DNA from: an uncultured Prochlorococcus sp.
GTDB lineage: Bacteria > Cyanobacteriota > Cyanobacteriia > PCC-6307 > Cyanobiaceae
Assembly (NCBI GenBank): GCA_902594875.1
Contig: CACJNU010000003.1
Coordinates: forward strand, 37,726 to 101,725
Reading direction: 5' to 3'
DNA length: 64,000 nucleotides
Of the stretch, positions 9,839-21,652 are shown one piece after another. The notes beneath the pieces were generated by a model. That model was given only the letters and a program-made list of their open reading frames with translations, was not told the origin of the DNA and ran no database searches. The first letter of the stretch is position 1. Each line of letters opens with the position of its first letter. Position numbers and translations under genes: made by a program.

Positions 9839-12268
9839 TTATTTTATCCACGCAATACTGCAACCAGGGCCACCCTCGTTGTTGGCTGCATCTTCAATCT
9901 TATCAACATAATTTAAACCTGATAACCAATTTCTTAGTCCTTTTTTTAATTTTCCTGTTCCAATTCCATGAACAATCCAAAGCGGTCCATGAAATTTTCT
10001 AATTTTCTCTTCGATAATTATTTCGGCTTCATGAACTCTTAGCCCTCTTACGTCAATTGTATTTTTACTCGTTCTAATTTTAGAAAAAGAAAAATCTTCT
10101 CTTTTGGACTTGATCTCAATTTTTGACATTTTGAAATTAGGCTTTTCTCCATTAATACCTTCAAAGTCATTTACAGATAATGTGCTTCTAAATGAACCAC
10201 ATTTAACTTCATAAAAACCACCTTTTTTATCTAAATCTACAATTTGTCCCGTACTATTTAGACTTTTAATTTTTACAAAATCACCTACTTTAGGATTCCA
10301 TGATATTGACTTTTCAAATTTTTTTTGAGTTAAATGTTCCGTCTCAATTTCCTTTAATCTTTTTCCAATAATTCTCGTATCCTCTCCATTAACATTTTTA
10401 TCTCTTAATTTTTTAATCAAATCTATTACCTCTTTTTTAGCGGATACAATATGTTTTGATAATTTAGACCTTTCAATTTCTTGGATTTTTTCAGCATTTA
10501 TTTTTTGATATTCATAATTTCTCTTCAGTTCATCATGTAATATTTCAGTCCTTGCAATCAGTTCTGCAGCCTCTTCTGCAGAATTTTGTTGCTTAATCCT
10601 CTCTTCCTCAAGTCCTTTAATAATACTGTTAATATTATCAACCTCTTTTGGCTTTAGATAATTTGCAGCTTCATTAAGTATGCTTTCATCGAGACCAATT
10701 CTCTTAGAAATTGACAAAGCATTACTTCTCCCAGGAATACCCCAGTTGAGTATATACTTTGGCTTCAAAGAATCCTCATCAAAGGCAACTGATACGTTTT
10801 CAAATCTTGTGTCATTATATTTTAGAGCCTTAATATCTCCATAATGTGTAGTTGCTAAAGTGATATCAGATTTATTTGCAAATTCTTTTAATAAAGCCAT
10901 CGCAAGAGCACTTCCTTCAAGAGGATCTGTACCAGATCCAATCTCATCTAACAAAACAACAGATAATCCTTTCTTATTATCAAGTGAATCTAATATCTCT
11001 TTTATGCGTGATATATGCCCACTGAAGGTAGATAAATTTTCTTCTAATGATTGATTATCTCCTATATCCACAAATATATTTGGACAAAACGGGATAATAG
11101 GGTTATTAGTTGAGGGTATCAATAATCCTGCTCTAGCCATAAGTAAAGACAAACCCAAACCTTTTAAAGCTGCCGTTTTACCTCCAGTATTTGGACCTGT
11201 AATAGCTACAACTTTAATATTTCTATTTATGTGAAAATCAACAGCTACTGGGGGAGGGGCTCCTTTTTTCTTATGTTCCCAAATCAATAGCGGATGAGAA
11301 AAACCAATTAAAGAAATAATAGGATTTTTATTAAAGGAAGGAGTTTTGCCTCCAATCCATTTCGAATATCTTGAACGAGTTAGAGCATTTTCTAATCTCA
11401 ATAAAATGGATGCCATTTCAATAAGACTTTCTGAGTTATCACTAACAACTTGGGACCATTTCTTTAGTAATTTAAATTCTTCTGCTGTGATCCTAGCCTC
11501 TAGAGAAGCAATCTTATTACCTTTAATAACTACACTTTCAGGCTCAAAATATACCGTATTACCTGAGGATGAAGAGTCATGAATTATGCCTTTAAATTTA
11601 TCTACATAATTAACTTTAACTGCTAAAACAGGCCTACCATATCGATCTCCAATAGTAGTATCTTGCAAATAAGCTAAGTTCTTTTGAATAAATTTCTCAA
11701 CTAATATTTTTCTCTCAAGTTTCTTAGATAATAATTCTTTTCTAAGAATAGATAGTTCATTACTTGCATTGTCTGAAATCCTTCCATTAGATTCAATGCC
11801 TTTTTTAAAAATCGTTTCGATATTCTGATGGTCAATTAAATTTTTTGCAAATGATGAAATATAAGGCCTTTCTTCAAAATCTAATAAGATTTTTTTTAAA
11901 TTTCTTGCTGCAGCAATTGTTTTCGCTATTTCTAACAATTCAGAAGATGAAATTACACCTCCCTTGGAACAAATTTCAATATTTCTACTAATATCAAAAA
12001 CACCAGAAAAACTAATTGATTTATCTAAATTATTTTCTAGCTCATTTATTTCAACAGTTTCATTCAAAAGTCTTTTAGAAGCTTCGTATTCTGAAGGAAT
12101 ACCAAAACTTAAAATTGCTCGTTTACCCATTTCCGTTGAGGCGAATGAAGATAAATGCGTTTTTAATGAATCCCACTCTAAAAGGCTTATAGATTCTTCT
12201 TCTAAGGTGTTATCTGAATATGATTTTTTAGAATAACTTTTCTCTGGCATACAAAAAAAAAGAATCAA
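9839..12268 (-). CDS. mutS2: Endonuclease MutS2 (possible internal start at 12250)
   Basis: GPNTGGKTAALKG Walker A, LLDEIGSGTDPLEG Walker B, C-terminal Smr domain (DVRGLRVHEAE...IVHGIGTGKL). Confidence 0.94.
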   Translation of the reverse strand: MILFFCMPEKSYSKKSYSDNTLEEESISLLEWDSLKTHLSSFASTEMGKRAILSFGIPSEYEASKRLLNETVEINELENNLDKSISFSGVFDISRNIEICSKGGVISSSELLEIAKTIAAARNLKKILLDFEERPYISSFAKNLIDHQNIETIFKKGIESNGRISDNASNELSILRKELLSKKLERKILVEKFIQKNLAYLQDTTIGDRYGRPVLAVKVNYVDKFKGIIHDSSSSGNTVYFEPESVVIKGNKIASLEARITAEEFKLLKKWSQVVSDNSESLIEMASILLRLENALTRSRYSKWIGGKTPSFNKNPIISLIGFSHPLLIWEHKKKGAPPPVAVDFHINRNIKVVAITGPNTGGKTAALKGLGLSLLMARAGLLIPSTNNPIIPFCPNIFVDIGDNQSLEENLSTFSGHISRIKEILDSLDNKKGLSVVLLDEIGSGTDPLEGSALAMALLKEFANKSDITLATTHYGDIKALKYNDTRFENVSVAFDEDSLKPKYILNWGIPGRSNALSISKRIGLDESILNEAANYLKPKEVDNINSIIKGLEEERIKQQNSAEEAAELIARTEILHDELKRNYEYQKINAEKIQEIERSKLSKHIVSAKKEVIDLIKKLRDKNVNGEDTRIIGKRLKEIETEHLTQKKFEKSISWNPKVGDFVKIKSLNSTGQIVDLDKKGGFYEVKCGSFRSTLSVNDFEGINGEKPNFKMSKIEIKSKREDFSFSKIRTSKNTIDVRGLRVHEAEIIIEEKIRKFHGPLWIVHGIGTGKLKKGLRNWLSGLNYVDKIEDAANNEGGPGCSIAWIK

Positions 12269-12651
12269 ACATTCGATTGAATCCCTTCGGGAGGAACATA
12301 AAGCATCTCGAGCCAGTTTCCTTCAGTATCCTTCATATAAAAAGATGCTGTTCCATCTCTATGTTCATGTAACGGACCAACTTTTACACCAGAATCCTTT
12401 AAATCATTTTGAATATTTTCCACTTCTTTTTTATTTTCAAAATGAAAAGCAAAGTGAGGTCCCGCAGCTTTGTAGCTAGGGCCTAACAACGCAAGTCCAT
12501 CTTTACCTTTACCAGCTTCTAAATAAGACCAATCTTTATCGTCCCAAATTAAATTCATACCCAGCTTAATGTAAAAAGATTTAGCCCTTTCGAGATTTTC
12601 TACTCTAAGTGCAATGTGACCAATCCTATTTACTCCTTGTGAAAACTTCAA
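12265..12651 (-). CDS. Glyoxalase/VOC superfamily protein
   Basis: RIGHIALRVENLERAKSFYIKLGM ... FYMKDTEGNWLEML; 4-bp overlap with mutS2. Confidence 0.85.
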   Translation of the reverse strand: MKFSQGVNRIGHIALRVENLERAKSFYIKLGMNLIWDDKDWSYLEAGKGKDGLALLGPSYKAAGPHFAFHFENKKEVENIQNDLKDSGVKVGPLHEHRDGTASFYMKDTEGNWLEMLYVPPEGIQSNV

Positions 12652-12712
12652 AACAAAGCGGTTAATTTATTACTTATCTAAGAATAAACCAAATTTTTGT
12701 CAATAATGAGTT

Positions 12713-13714
12713 TCAAGTATCCTGCAACCATAGAGATGCATCACAAGCATGATAAGTGAGTATTAATTTTGCCCCTGCTCTCTTAAAACTAAGCAATGTT
12801 TCTAATACAATATCTTTTTCATTAATCCAGTTCTTCATAGCGGCAGACTTAACCATAGAATACTCCCCACTTACGTTGTATGCAGCTATGGGTTTATTTG
12901 AAAAAGTGCTTAATCTATAAACAATATCCAAATATGAAATACCTGGTTTTACCATCAAAATATCAGCTCCTTCATACTGATCCAATGCGGATTCAATTAA
13001 AGCCTCTTTAAAATTGGCAGGATCCATTTGATATGTAGATTTATTGTCTGGAATTATTTTCTTACTATTCTCTCTAGGAGCAGAATCTAAAGCAGTTCTA
13101 AATGGACCATAGTAAGCAGATGAATATTTTGCTGTGTAACTAATAATACCTACATCACTAAATCCTTGACTATCAAGTGCAGTTCTAATTGCTCCAACTC
13201 TCCCATCCATCATGTCACTAGGGCCAATAAAGTCTGCTCCAGCTCTTGCTTGTGTTAAAGCTTGTTTTTTTAAAATTTCGATTGTTTCATCGTTTAATAT
13301 TTTTCCAGTTTCATCAACTAATCCATCATGACCATCACAAGAGTATGGGTCCAAGGCAACATCTGTCATTATTGCCATTTCTGGAATCTCTTTTTTTAAT
13401 ATTCGAATAGCTTTAGGTATTAATCCGTCTTGATTAAAACATTCTGCTCCATCTTCAGTCTTTAAGCTATCGTCAATTTTTGGGAAAAGAACCACACACC
13501 TTATTCCCAATTCCCATGCCCTAGTAACCTCCTTGATTAAACCATTAATATCCCATCTATAAGTTCCGGGCATTGCTGAAATTTCCTCTTTAACGTCTTT
13601 TTCATGAATAAATAATGGATATATAAAGTCCGATGCCTTTAGATGGTTTTCTCTAACCATATCTCTAATTGCCTCAGTTCTTCTTAATCTTCTAGGGCGA
13701 ATAATAGAATTCAT
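12713..13714 (-). CDS. hemB: Delta-aminolevulinic acid dehydratase (porphobilinogen synthase)
   Basis: RPRRLRRTEAIRDMVREN, DVALDPYSCDGHDG, MVKPGISYLD motifs. Confidence 0.97.
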   Translation of the reverse strand: MNSIIRPRRLRRTEAIRDMVRENHLKASDFIYPLFIHEKDVKEEISAMPGTYRWDINGLIKEVTRAWELGIRCVVLFPKIDDSLKTEDGAECFNQDGLIPKAIRILKKEIPEMAIMTDVALDPYSCDGHDGLVDETGKILNDETIEILKKQALTQARAGADFIGPSDMMDGRVGAIRTALDSQGFSDVGIISYTAKYSSAYYGPFRTALDSAPRENSKKIIPDNKSTYQMDPANFKEALIESALDQYEGADILMVKPGISYLDIVYRLSTFSNKPIAAYNVSGEYSMVKSAAMKNWINEKDIVLETLLSFKRAGAKLILTYHACDASLWLQDT

Positions 13715-13912
13715 TTGAATATTATTTTAATTGAAAAATATTTATCTAATACATTAATCGCTTGCCTCACACTTAAATCAATCAGAGACTACTTTTGTTC
13801 AGGAAAATTAACTAAATTTTATTTTATAAGAGAAAAAAAGTTACAAAAATATTTTGCACAAACTGCATTTTTCACAAATTTACGTCATTAAGAGATAATA
13901 TCTTTTAGTTAA

Positions 13913-15589
13913 GTGTTTATTTTAAGGAGAGCTTCTTTGAAAATAATTAATGGATTTCATCTAAAGAATGTAAGAGGCGATATTCTAGGAGGGATAACTG
14001 CCGCAGTAGTGGCTTTGCCTCTGGCTCTTGCTTTTGGTAATGCTGCGTTAGGACCTGGCGGAGCAATTTATGGACTATATGGAGCAGTAGTAGTTGGTTT
14101 CTTAGCAGCATTGTTCGGCGGAACACCTGCACAAGTTAGTGGACCTACAGGTCCAATGAGTGTAACTGTTGCTGGTGTAGTTGCAGGCTTAGCAGCAGTG
14201 GGAGTTCCAAGAGATCTATCCGCAGGACAAATTTTACCTTTAGTGATGGCAGCGGTAGTAATCGGTGGCTTACTGCAAATATTATTCGGGATTCTAAAAC
14301 TAGGTAAATACATTACTTTAGTTCCATATTCTGTTGTGTCAGGATTCATGTCTGGTATTGGAGTAATAATCATTGCACTTCAAATTGGGCCATTACTAGG
14401 AATTAGCACTAGAGGTGGAGTAGTAGAATCTTTATCTACTGTATTTTCAAATTTCCAGCCAAATGGTGCTGCTATTGGAGTAGCAATAATGACACTAGGG
14501 ATAGTTTTTCTAACTCCTAGAAAAATAAGTCAATGGGTTCCTTCTCCTTTATTAGCCCTATTGATAGTAACTCCAATATCAATATTAATTTTTGGAGATG
14601 GAGCTATTGATAGAATTGGAGAAATTCCAAGGGGAGTTCCATCTTTAAATTTCCCAAGTTTTAATCAATATTTTCCAATTATTTTTAAGGCAGGATTAGT
14701 CCTCGCTGTACTCGGCGCTATTGACTCGTTACTAACATCTCTTGTCGCCGACAATATTTCTCAAACAAAACATAATTCTGATAGAGAACTTATTGGGCAA
14801 GGAATAGGAAATGCAGTTGCAGGCCTGTTTTCAGGTTTACCTGGGGCAGGAGCAACAATGAGAACAGTTATTAACGTTAAATCTGGAGGATCCACTCCCA
14901 TTTCTGGTATGGTTCATTCAGTTGTCTTATTGATAGTTTTAGTTGGTGCAGGTCCTTTAGCTGAGCAAATACCAACTGCATTGCTAGCAGGAATTCTTAT
15001 AAAAGTTGGTCTAGATATTATTGATTGGGGGTTCTTGAGGAGGGCTCACAAATTATCTTTAAAAACTTCAGTTGTAATGTACGGCGTACTGCTAATGACA
15101 GTTTTTTGGGATTTAATTTGGGCAGTTTTAGTTGGTGTATTCATAGCAAATATGCTCACAATTGATTCAATAACCGAAACTCAACTAGAAGGTATGGATG
15201 AGGATAATCCTTTATCAAAAGATGATCAAGCTAAAAATGCATTACCTGATGATGAAAAAGCACTACTAGATAGATGTTCAGGTGAAGTAATGTTATTTAG
15301 ACTTAAAGGACCACTTAGTTTTGGAGCAGCTAAAGGTATATCTGAGAGAATGATGCTTGTAAGAAACTATAAGGTTCTGATATTAGATATCACTGATGTT
15401 CCAAGACTTGGAGTGACGGCAACTCTTGCAATAGAAGATATGATGCAAGAAGCAAAAAATAATTCCAGAAAAGCATTTGTTGCTGGGGCTAACGAAAAAG
15501 TAAAGGATAGATTAGCTAAGTTTGGAGTTGAAGGCATCATTGAGACTAGAAAAGAAGCTTTAGAAACCGCTCTAAAAGAAATAGCCTAG
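13913..15589 (+). CDS. SulP family anion/bicarbonate transporter with STAS domain (BicA-like)
   Basis: GGITAAVVALPLALAFGNAALGPGGAIYGLYGA..., multiple TM helices, C-terminal STAS domain (LFRLKGPLSFGAAKGI...LILDITDVPRLGVTAT). Confidence 0.9.
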   Translation: MFILRRASLKIINGFHLKNVRGDILGGITAAVVALPLALAFGNAALGPGGAIYGLYGAVVVGFLAALFGGTPAQVSGPTGPMSVTVAGVVAGLAAVGVPRDLSAGQILPLVMAAVVIGGLLQILFGILKLGKYITLVPYSVVSGFMSGIGVIIIALQIGPLLGISTRGGVVESLSTVFSNFQPNGAAIGVAIMTLGIVFLTPRKISQWVPSPLLALLIVTPISILIFGDGAIDRIGEIPRGVPSLNFPSFNQYFPIIFKAGLVLAVLGAIDSLLTSLVADNISQTKHNSDRELIGQGIGNAVAGLFSGLPGAGATMRTVINVKSGGSTPISGMVHSVVLLIVLVGAGPLAEQIPTALLAGILIKVGLDIIDWGFLRRAHKLSLKTSVVMYGVLLMTVFWDLIWAVLVGVFIANMLTIDSITETQLEGMDEDNPLSKDDQAKNALPDDEKALLDRCSGEVMLFRLKGPLSFGAAKGISERMMLVRNYKVLILDITDVPRLGVTATLAIEDMMQEAKNNSRKAFVAGANEKVKDRLAKFGVEGIIETRKEALETALKEIA

Positions 15590-15595
15590 TAATTT

Positions 15596-16594
15596 ATGGA
15601 AATAAATCCAATTCTGCAAAATGTATTAGCCCCGCCAGTTCTTTTCTTTTTAATTGGAGCAATATCTGTACTCTTTAAATCTGATTTAGAAATACCAGCT
15701 CCATTGCCTAAACTCTTCTCCTTATATCTACTCTTAGCTATTGGTTTTAAAGGAGGTATAGAGATACAGAAAAGTGGGTTTACCGATCAAGTATTGCCGA
15801 CTTTAAGTGCTGCAATACTAATGTCACTACTAATCCCGCTGATTGGATTTTTAATTTTAAGATTTAAGTTTGATGTCTTTAATTCAGCAGCGATAGCAGC
15901 AGCTTACGGTTCAATAAGTGCTGTTACATTTATTTCTGCAGAAAGTTTTTTAGAAAGTCAGAAAATAGCTTTTGATGGATTTATGGTTGGAGCCTTAGCT
16001 TTAATGGAGTCTCCTGCAATAATAGTTGGATTATTACTTGTAAAATTTTGTGCCCCCAAAAATAGACCTAAATCAAGAAAAATGCATCTAAGCGCTATAT
16101 TACATGAATCACTTTTGAATGGATCAGTATATTTATTGCTTTCAAGCTTAATTGTAGGATTTTTGACTGCTTCCAGTAATCCTTCAGGCATTACAAAAAT
16201 GGAACCATTTACGGGACAATTATTCTATGGAGCAGAATGCTTCTTCCTGTTAGACATGGGAATAGTGGCTGCTCAAAGATTACCGAGACTTAAAAGTGCA
16301 GGTTCATTTTTAATTGGCTTTGCAATTTTTATGCCATTATTTAATGCATTTATAGGTGTATTTGTTGCAAGATTTTTATCTTTAGGACCTGGCAATGCAC
16401 TTTTATTTGTGGTTTTATGTGCAAGCGCCTCATATCTTGCAGTTCCTGCCGCTATGCGGATGACAGTCCCAGAAGCTAAATCAAGTTTTTACATTTCAAC
16501 AACGCTAGGTCTAACTTTCCCATTTAATATAGTTCTTGGTATTCCAATATATATGAGTTTAGTAAATACTATTATCCCACTATCTCCTTTATAA
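15596..16594 (+). CDS. SbtA-like sodium-dependent bicarbonate permease
   Basis: SbtA family signatures (KLFSLYLLLAIGFKGGIE, AAAYGSISAVTFISA, FNIVLGIPIY); 6 nt after the SulP gene. Confidence 0.85.
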   Translation: MEINPILQNVLAPPVLFFLIGAISVLFKSDLEIPAPLPKLFSLYLLLAIGFKGGIEIQKSGFTDQVLPTLSAAILMSLLIPLIGFLILRFKFDVFNSAAIAAAYGSISAVTFISAESFLESQKIAFDGFMVGALALMESPAIIVGLLLVKFCAPKNRPKSRKMHLSAILHESLLNGSVYLLLSSLIVGFLTASSNPSGITKMEPFTGQLFYGAECFFLLDMGIVAAQRLPRLKSAGSFLIGFAIFMPLFNAFIGVFVARFLSLGPGNALLFVVLCASASYLAVPAAMRMTVPEAKSSFYISTTLGLTFPFNIVLGIPIYMSLVNTIIPLSPL

Positions 16595-16597
16595 AAA

Positions 16598-16879
16598 ATG
16601 AAAAGATTAGACTTAATATTTAGTGAAAGAGAACTAGATGCAATCATCAAAACCTTGGAAAAAGCTAATGTTCCAGGATATACAGTTATGAAACATGCTA
16701 CAGGCCGAGGTCCTGAAAGAGTAGTTACCGAAGATATGGAATTTACAGGATTAGGATCAAATGCTCATGTAATTGTTTTTTGTGAACAAGAGTTAATAGA
16801 TAAAATGAGAGATAATATTAGAGATGATTTAAGCTATTACGGAGGAGTCGCTTATATTTCTGAAGCAACACCACTATAA
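16598..16879 (+). CDS. PII-like signalling protein (SbtB-like)
   Basis: 93-aa ferredoxin-like PII fold (KRLDLIFSERELDAIIKTLEKANVPGYTVMKHATGRGPE); 3 nt after sbtA-like gene. Confidence 0.8.
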   Translation: MKRLDLIFSERELDAIIKTLEKANVPGYTVMKHATGRGPERVVTEDMEFTGLGSNAHVIVFCEQELIDKMRDNIRDDLSYYGGVAYISEATPL

Positions 16880-16903
16880 ATCACAAAAATAATATTAAAT
16901 TTT

Positions 16904-17860
16904 TTAAGAATGAATCCAATCTACTCTTATATTTTTTCTACTATTCAAATATCTATCGATTGACATTGCCGCAATACATCCATCAGAAGCTGCGACAACG
17001 GCTTGCTTAAACGGTGTATTTCTTATATCTCCAATAGCCCATATTCCATCAGAGTTTGTAGACATAAAGTCATCCACAATAACTCCTCCATCCTCTTTTA
17101 AAGCAATTTGATCCCCTAAAAAATCAGTAATTGGCTTTGAACCACTCATATATACAAAGACTCCATCTAAATTTAAATTAATAGGACTTTCTTGTTGCTT
17201 ATTTTTTACAACAACTCCATTCACACCCATATCATCACCCAATATTTCCAATAATCTTGTTCTACTCCAATGTTTTATATTTGTATTATCCATCAATTCC
17301 ATAGCTTCTTCATTATCTGATTTAGGATCACTTGATGTAATCCAATGAACGGTTGATGCAAATTTAGTTAAAACAGTTGCCTCTTCAATTGCCTCTTTAT
17401 TCACTCCAACAACGGCAACTTCTCTATTTTTATAAAAAGCCCCATCACACGTAGCACAATAACTTACTCCTTTGCCAAGAAAATCCGCTTCTCCTTTAAA
17501 TGATGCAGGCCTACCCATTGCTCCGCTTGCAAGAACAAGTGCTTTAGCTTTGAAAGTACCTTCTGGTGTATAAACCATTTTCCATTCTCCACTAGTGTCA
17601 ATTCCAAACACTTGTGCTCTTCTATAGTCTGTGCCATATTGCACAGCCTGTTCTCGCATTAGAGTAAGTAATTTCTCGCCACTTATATCAACCGGAACAC
17701 CTGGATAATTCGCTATTTGATGAGTTATTGCTAAGGCACCAACAGATGGATTTTTATCTAAAATTACTGTTTTTAAGTTTGAACGAGATGTATAAAGTGC
17801 GCAAGTACATCCGGCCGGGCCTCCTCCGATAATAACTACATCTGACTCAATAATTTCCAA
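16904..17860 (-). CDS. Thioredoxin reductase-like flavoprotein
   Basis: GGGPAGCTCALYTSR FAD motif, CATCDGAF redox motif, GIWAIGDIRNTPFKQAVVAASDG; NADPH motifs degenerate. Confidence 0.85.
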   Translation of the reverse strand: MEIIESDVVIIGGGPAGCTCALYTSRSNLKTVILDKNPSVGALAITHQIANYPGVPVDISGEKLLTLMREQAVQYGTDYRRAQVFGIDTSGEWKMVYTPEGTFKAKALVLASGAMGRPASFKGEADFLGKGVSYCATCDGAFYKNREVAVVGVNKEAIEEATVLTKFASTVHWITSSDPKSDNEEAMELMDNTNIKHWSRTRLLEILGDDMGVNGVVVKNKQQESPINLNLDGVFVYMSGSKPITDFLGDQIALKEDGGVIVDDFMSTNSDGIWAIGDIRNTPFKQAVVAASDGCIAAMSIDRYLNSRKNIRVDWIHS

Positions 17861-18112
17861 TTTTTAAACTCCTTTTTAGTAGCTAATTAGATGAGTTCTT
17901 GGTTAGAAGATATTTTAAATGTAAATACCTGAACCTTCATATAGATATAAGTTAAAAGAAAAAATAGAAAAAAGCATAATATATAAACATTCTTACATAG
18001 GAAAAACATAAAAAATTATTTATCAAAATGATCAGTTACGTAAAAAGTTCTGTATTGATCTATTATTAATTCATGTTGAAAAATCAATTGCTATAGAAAC
18101 ATTATATTTTTC

Positions 18113-18430
18113 ATGACCAATTCCGATTACCTTTTAAAAGCTGCCATTAAAAAAGTAACCGAAAAATTAAACGAAATATTGGTTGAAAAAATTGAAGAAG
18201 CAACAAATATTGCTCAGGATGCACCAGAAATTCTCAAAAAAGAATTTGATAATTTGAAAGAATCCATAATCGAAGAAGCCTCAAGGATGGAAAAAGCCGA
18301 AAATATTCAAGAAAATAAGTCTACAAATACTTATCAAGTCTCCGAAATAAAAAAAGCTTTAAACGAAATAGAAGAGATCAATAAGCAAATTGATCTCTTT
18401 AATAAATCCATAAATAATCATATTAGATGA
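18113..18430 (+). CDS. Hypothetical helical protein (105 aa)
   Basis: Complete ORF overlapping the next gene by 4 bp (ATGA); Glu/Lys-rich coiled-coil-like. Confidence 0.7.
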   Translation: MTNSDYLLKAAIKKVTEKLNEILVEKIEEATNIAQDAPEILKKEFDNLKESIIEEASRMEKAENIQENKSTNTYQVSEIKKALNEIEEINKQIDLFNKSINNHIR

Positions 18431-20094
18431 GTTATCACATTCTTAATTATCATTTAAAAAAATTGAAGAGAGCCTTTCTTATTTGGATAACTCTAATTTT
18501 ACTTTTAATAAATTTGTGGATTGATAATTTTAGATTTATTGTTTTCCAAACTAAAAACAATGAAAAAAGTAGGGTCCAAATTCAAAGAGCTAGGTGGTTT
18601 ACTAATCAATTAATAAAGCTTGGTTCAGCATTTATTAAAATTGGACAATTATTATCAGCGAGACCTGATTTAATTCCTAATACCTGGATACAGGAATTAT
18701 CTAAATTGCAGGATCAAGTTCCAAATTTTTCATTTGCGCAAGTTGAAGAAACTATAAGAGATGAACTAGGAACTAAGTTTAATGAAATAGATCAAATAAT
18801 AAGTGATCCGGTTGGATCGGCATCACTAGCTCAAGTTCATAGGGCGACTTTAAAAGATGGTAAGAAAGTAGTATTTAAAGTTCAAAGACCCAACTTAAAA
18901 GAATTGTTTATTATCGATTTGGGGATAATGCAGCAAATAGCAGGCTTATTGCAGAAAAATAAGAATTGGAGTCGAGGTAGAAACTGGGTTGAGATTGCTA
19001 AAGAATGTAGAAAAGTTCTTATGAAAGAGCTTGATTTTAATTGTGAAGCACAATATGCCGCAAGATTTAGACAACAATTTCTTGATGATGAAAATGTTGA
19101 AGTTCCTGAAGTAATTTGGGATATGAGTAGTGAAAAAGTACTGTGTTTAAGTTATCTTGAAGGCATAAAAATAAGCGATTTAGAAAAATTACAATCACAA
19201 AATATTAATTTACCTAAAATTGCAGAAATTGGTGCAATCAGCTACTTAAAACAATTAGTAAATTACGGGTTCTTTCATGCAGACCCTCATCCAGGTAATT
19301 TAGCGGTTTCAATTGAAGGTAAATTAATATTTTATGATTTCGGGATGATGGGAAATATCTCAAATAATCTTCAAACAAGATTAGGTGCGATGGTTAAGGC
19401 TGCTGCTCTGAGAGACGCCTCATCACTTGTTAGTCAATTACAACAAGCTGGGCTAATTTCAAGAGATATTGATGTAGGACCAGTGAGAAGATTAGTCAGA
19501 TTAATGCTTAAAGAAGCCTTAACTCCCCCATTTAGTCCAAATATTATTGAAAAATTATCTGGAGATTTATATGAACTTGTTTATGAAACACCATTTCAAC
19601 TGCCAGTAGATTTAATCTTTGTGATGAGAGCTTTATCAACTTTTGAAGGAGTTGGCAGAATGCTCGATCCAGGGTTTAACCTTGTATCAGTTACCAAGCC
19701 TTATTTAATAGAACTTATGACTTCAAATAATCAAACTCCTAACGATTTAATTAACCAATTTGGAAGGCAAGTAGGTGAACTAGGATCGAAAGCTGTTGGC
19801 ATTCCCAAAAGAATAGATGAAAGTTTAGAAAGATTAGAGCAGGGAGATTTGCAATTGCAAATAAGAATGGGAGAGTCTGATAGGCAATTCAAAAAAATGT
19901 TTACTGCTCAAAAAACTTTAGGCCATTCAATTCTTATGGGAAGCTTATCAATTGCATCTGCTTTACTTGTAACCAATAAACAAAATAATTTTGCATTGTT
20001 ACCACTTTTTTTTGCATTACCAATAAGTATTGATTGGATAAAATGCCAAATAAGTATGAGGAAAGGCTCACGTTTAGAAAAACTTAAGCGCTAA
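18427..20094 (+). CDS. ABC1/UbiB/AarF family kinase-like protein
   Basis: KLGSAFIKIGQLLSARPDLIP, GSASLAQVHRA, FFHADPHPGNL, FYDFGMMG. Confidence 0.92.
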   Translation: MSYHILNYHLKKLKRAFLIWITLILLLINLWIDNFRFIVFQTKNNEKSRVQIQRARWFTNQLIKLGSAFIKIGQLLSARPDLIPNTWIQELSKLQDQVPNFSFAQVEETIRDELGTKFNEIDQIISDPVGSASLAQVHRATLKDGKKVVFKVQRPNLKELFIIDLGIMQQIAGLLQKNKNWSRGRNWVEIAKECRKVLMKELDFNCEAQYAARFRQQFLDDENVEVPEVIWDMSSEKVLCLSYLEGIKISDLEKLQSQNINLPKIAEIGAISYLKQLVNYGFFHADPHPGNLAVSIEGKLIFYDFGMMGNISNNLQTRLGAMVKAAALRDASSLVSQLQQAGLISRDIDVGPVRRLVRLMLKEALTPPFSPNIIEKLSGDLYELVYETPFQLPVDLIFVMRALSTFEGVGRMLDPGFNLVSVTKPYLIELMTSNNQTPNDLINQFGRQVGELGSKAVGIPKRIDESLERLEQGDLQLQIRMGESDRQFKKMFTAQKTLGHSILMGSLSIASALLVTNKQNNFALLPLFFALPISIDWIKCQISMRKGSRLEKLKR

Positions 20095-20099
20095 AAAAA

Positions 20100-21395
<1,296 letters not shown>

Positions 21396-21652
21396 TTAAT
21401 TATTACTATTTAAATCCTATTAATAGCTGAACTATTTGGCTAATATCTGAAATATATATGTTAAACAATTTAAATTTTTTATCGCACAACAGTTTAGATA
21501 TTAGTTAACACTTTTATTAATTCCAAAGTCCCTGCAACCCCTCTCACAAAATATTTTTGAAATACATCTTACAATTTGAAAATTATTGGATGATTATTAA
21601 TGCAGATCCTATTTAGAATATTAATTATTAATCAACTGTAGTTTTATAGTTT

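Noticed and set aside
13771-13782. GCCTCACACTT resembling the Yfr1 sRNA CTCCTCACAC motif
   Set aside because: Core motif is imperfect, no flanking stem-loops or terminator seen, and genomic context differs from known Yfr1.
13947-14373. Minus-strand ORFs (61 and 101 aa) opposite the SulP transporter
   Set aside because: Low-complexity antisense of a hydrophobic Ala/Gly-rich membrane protein.
17892-17933. Short MSSWLEDILNVNT* ORF upstream of the thioredoxin reductase-like gene
   Set aside because: Only 13 codons, no recognisable homology; cannot be supported.
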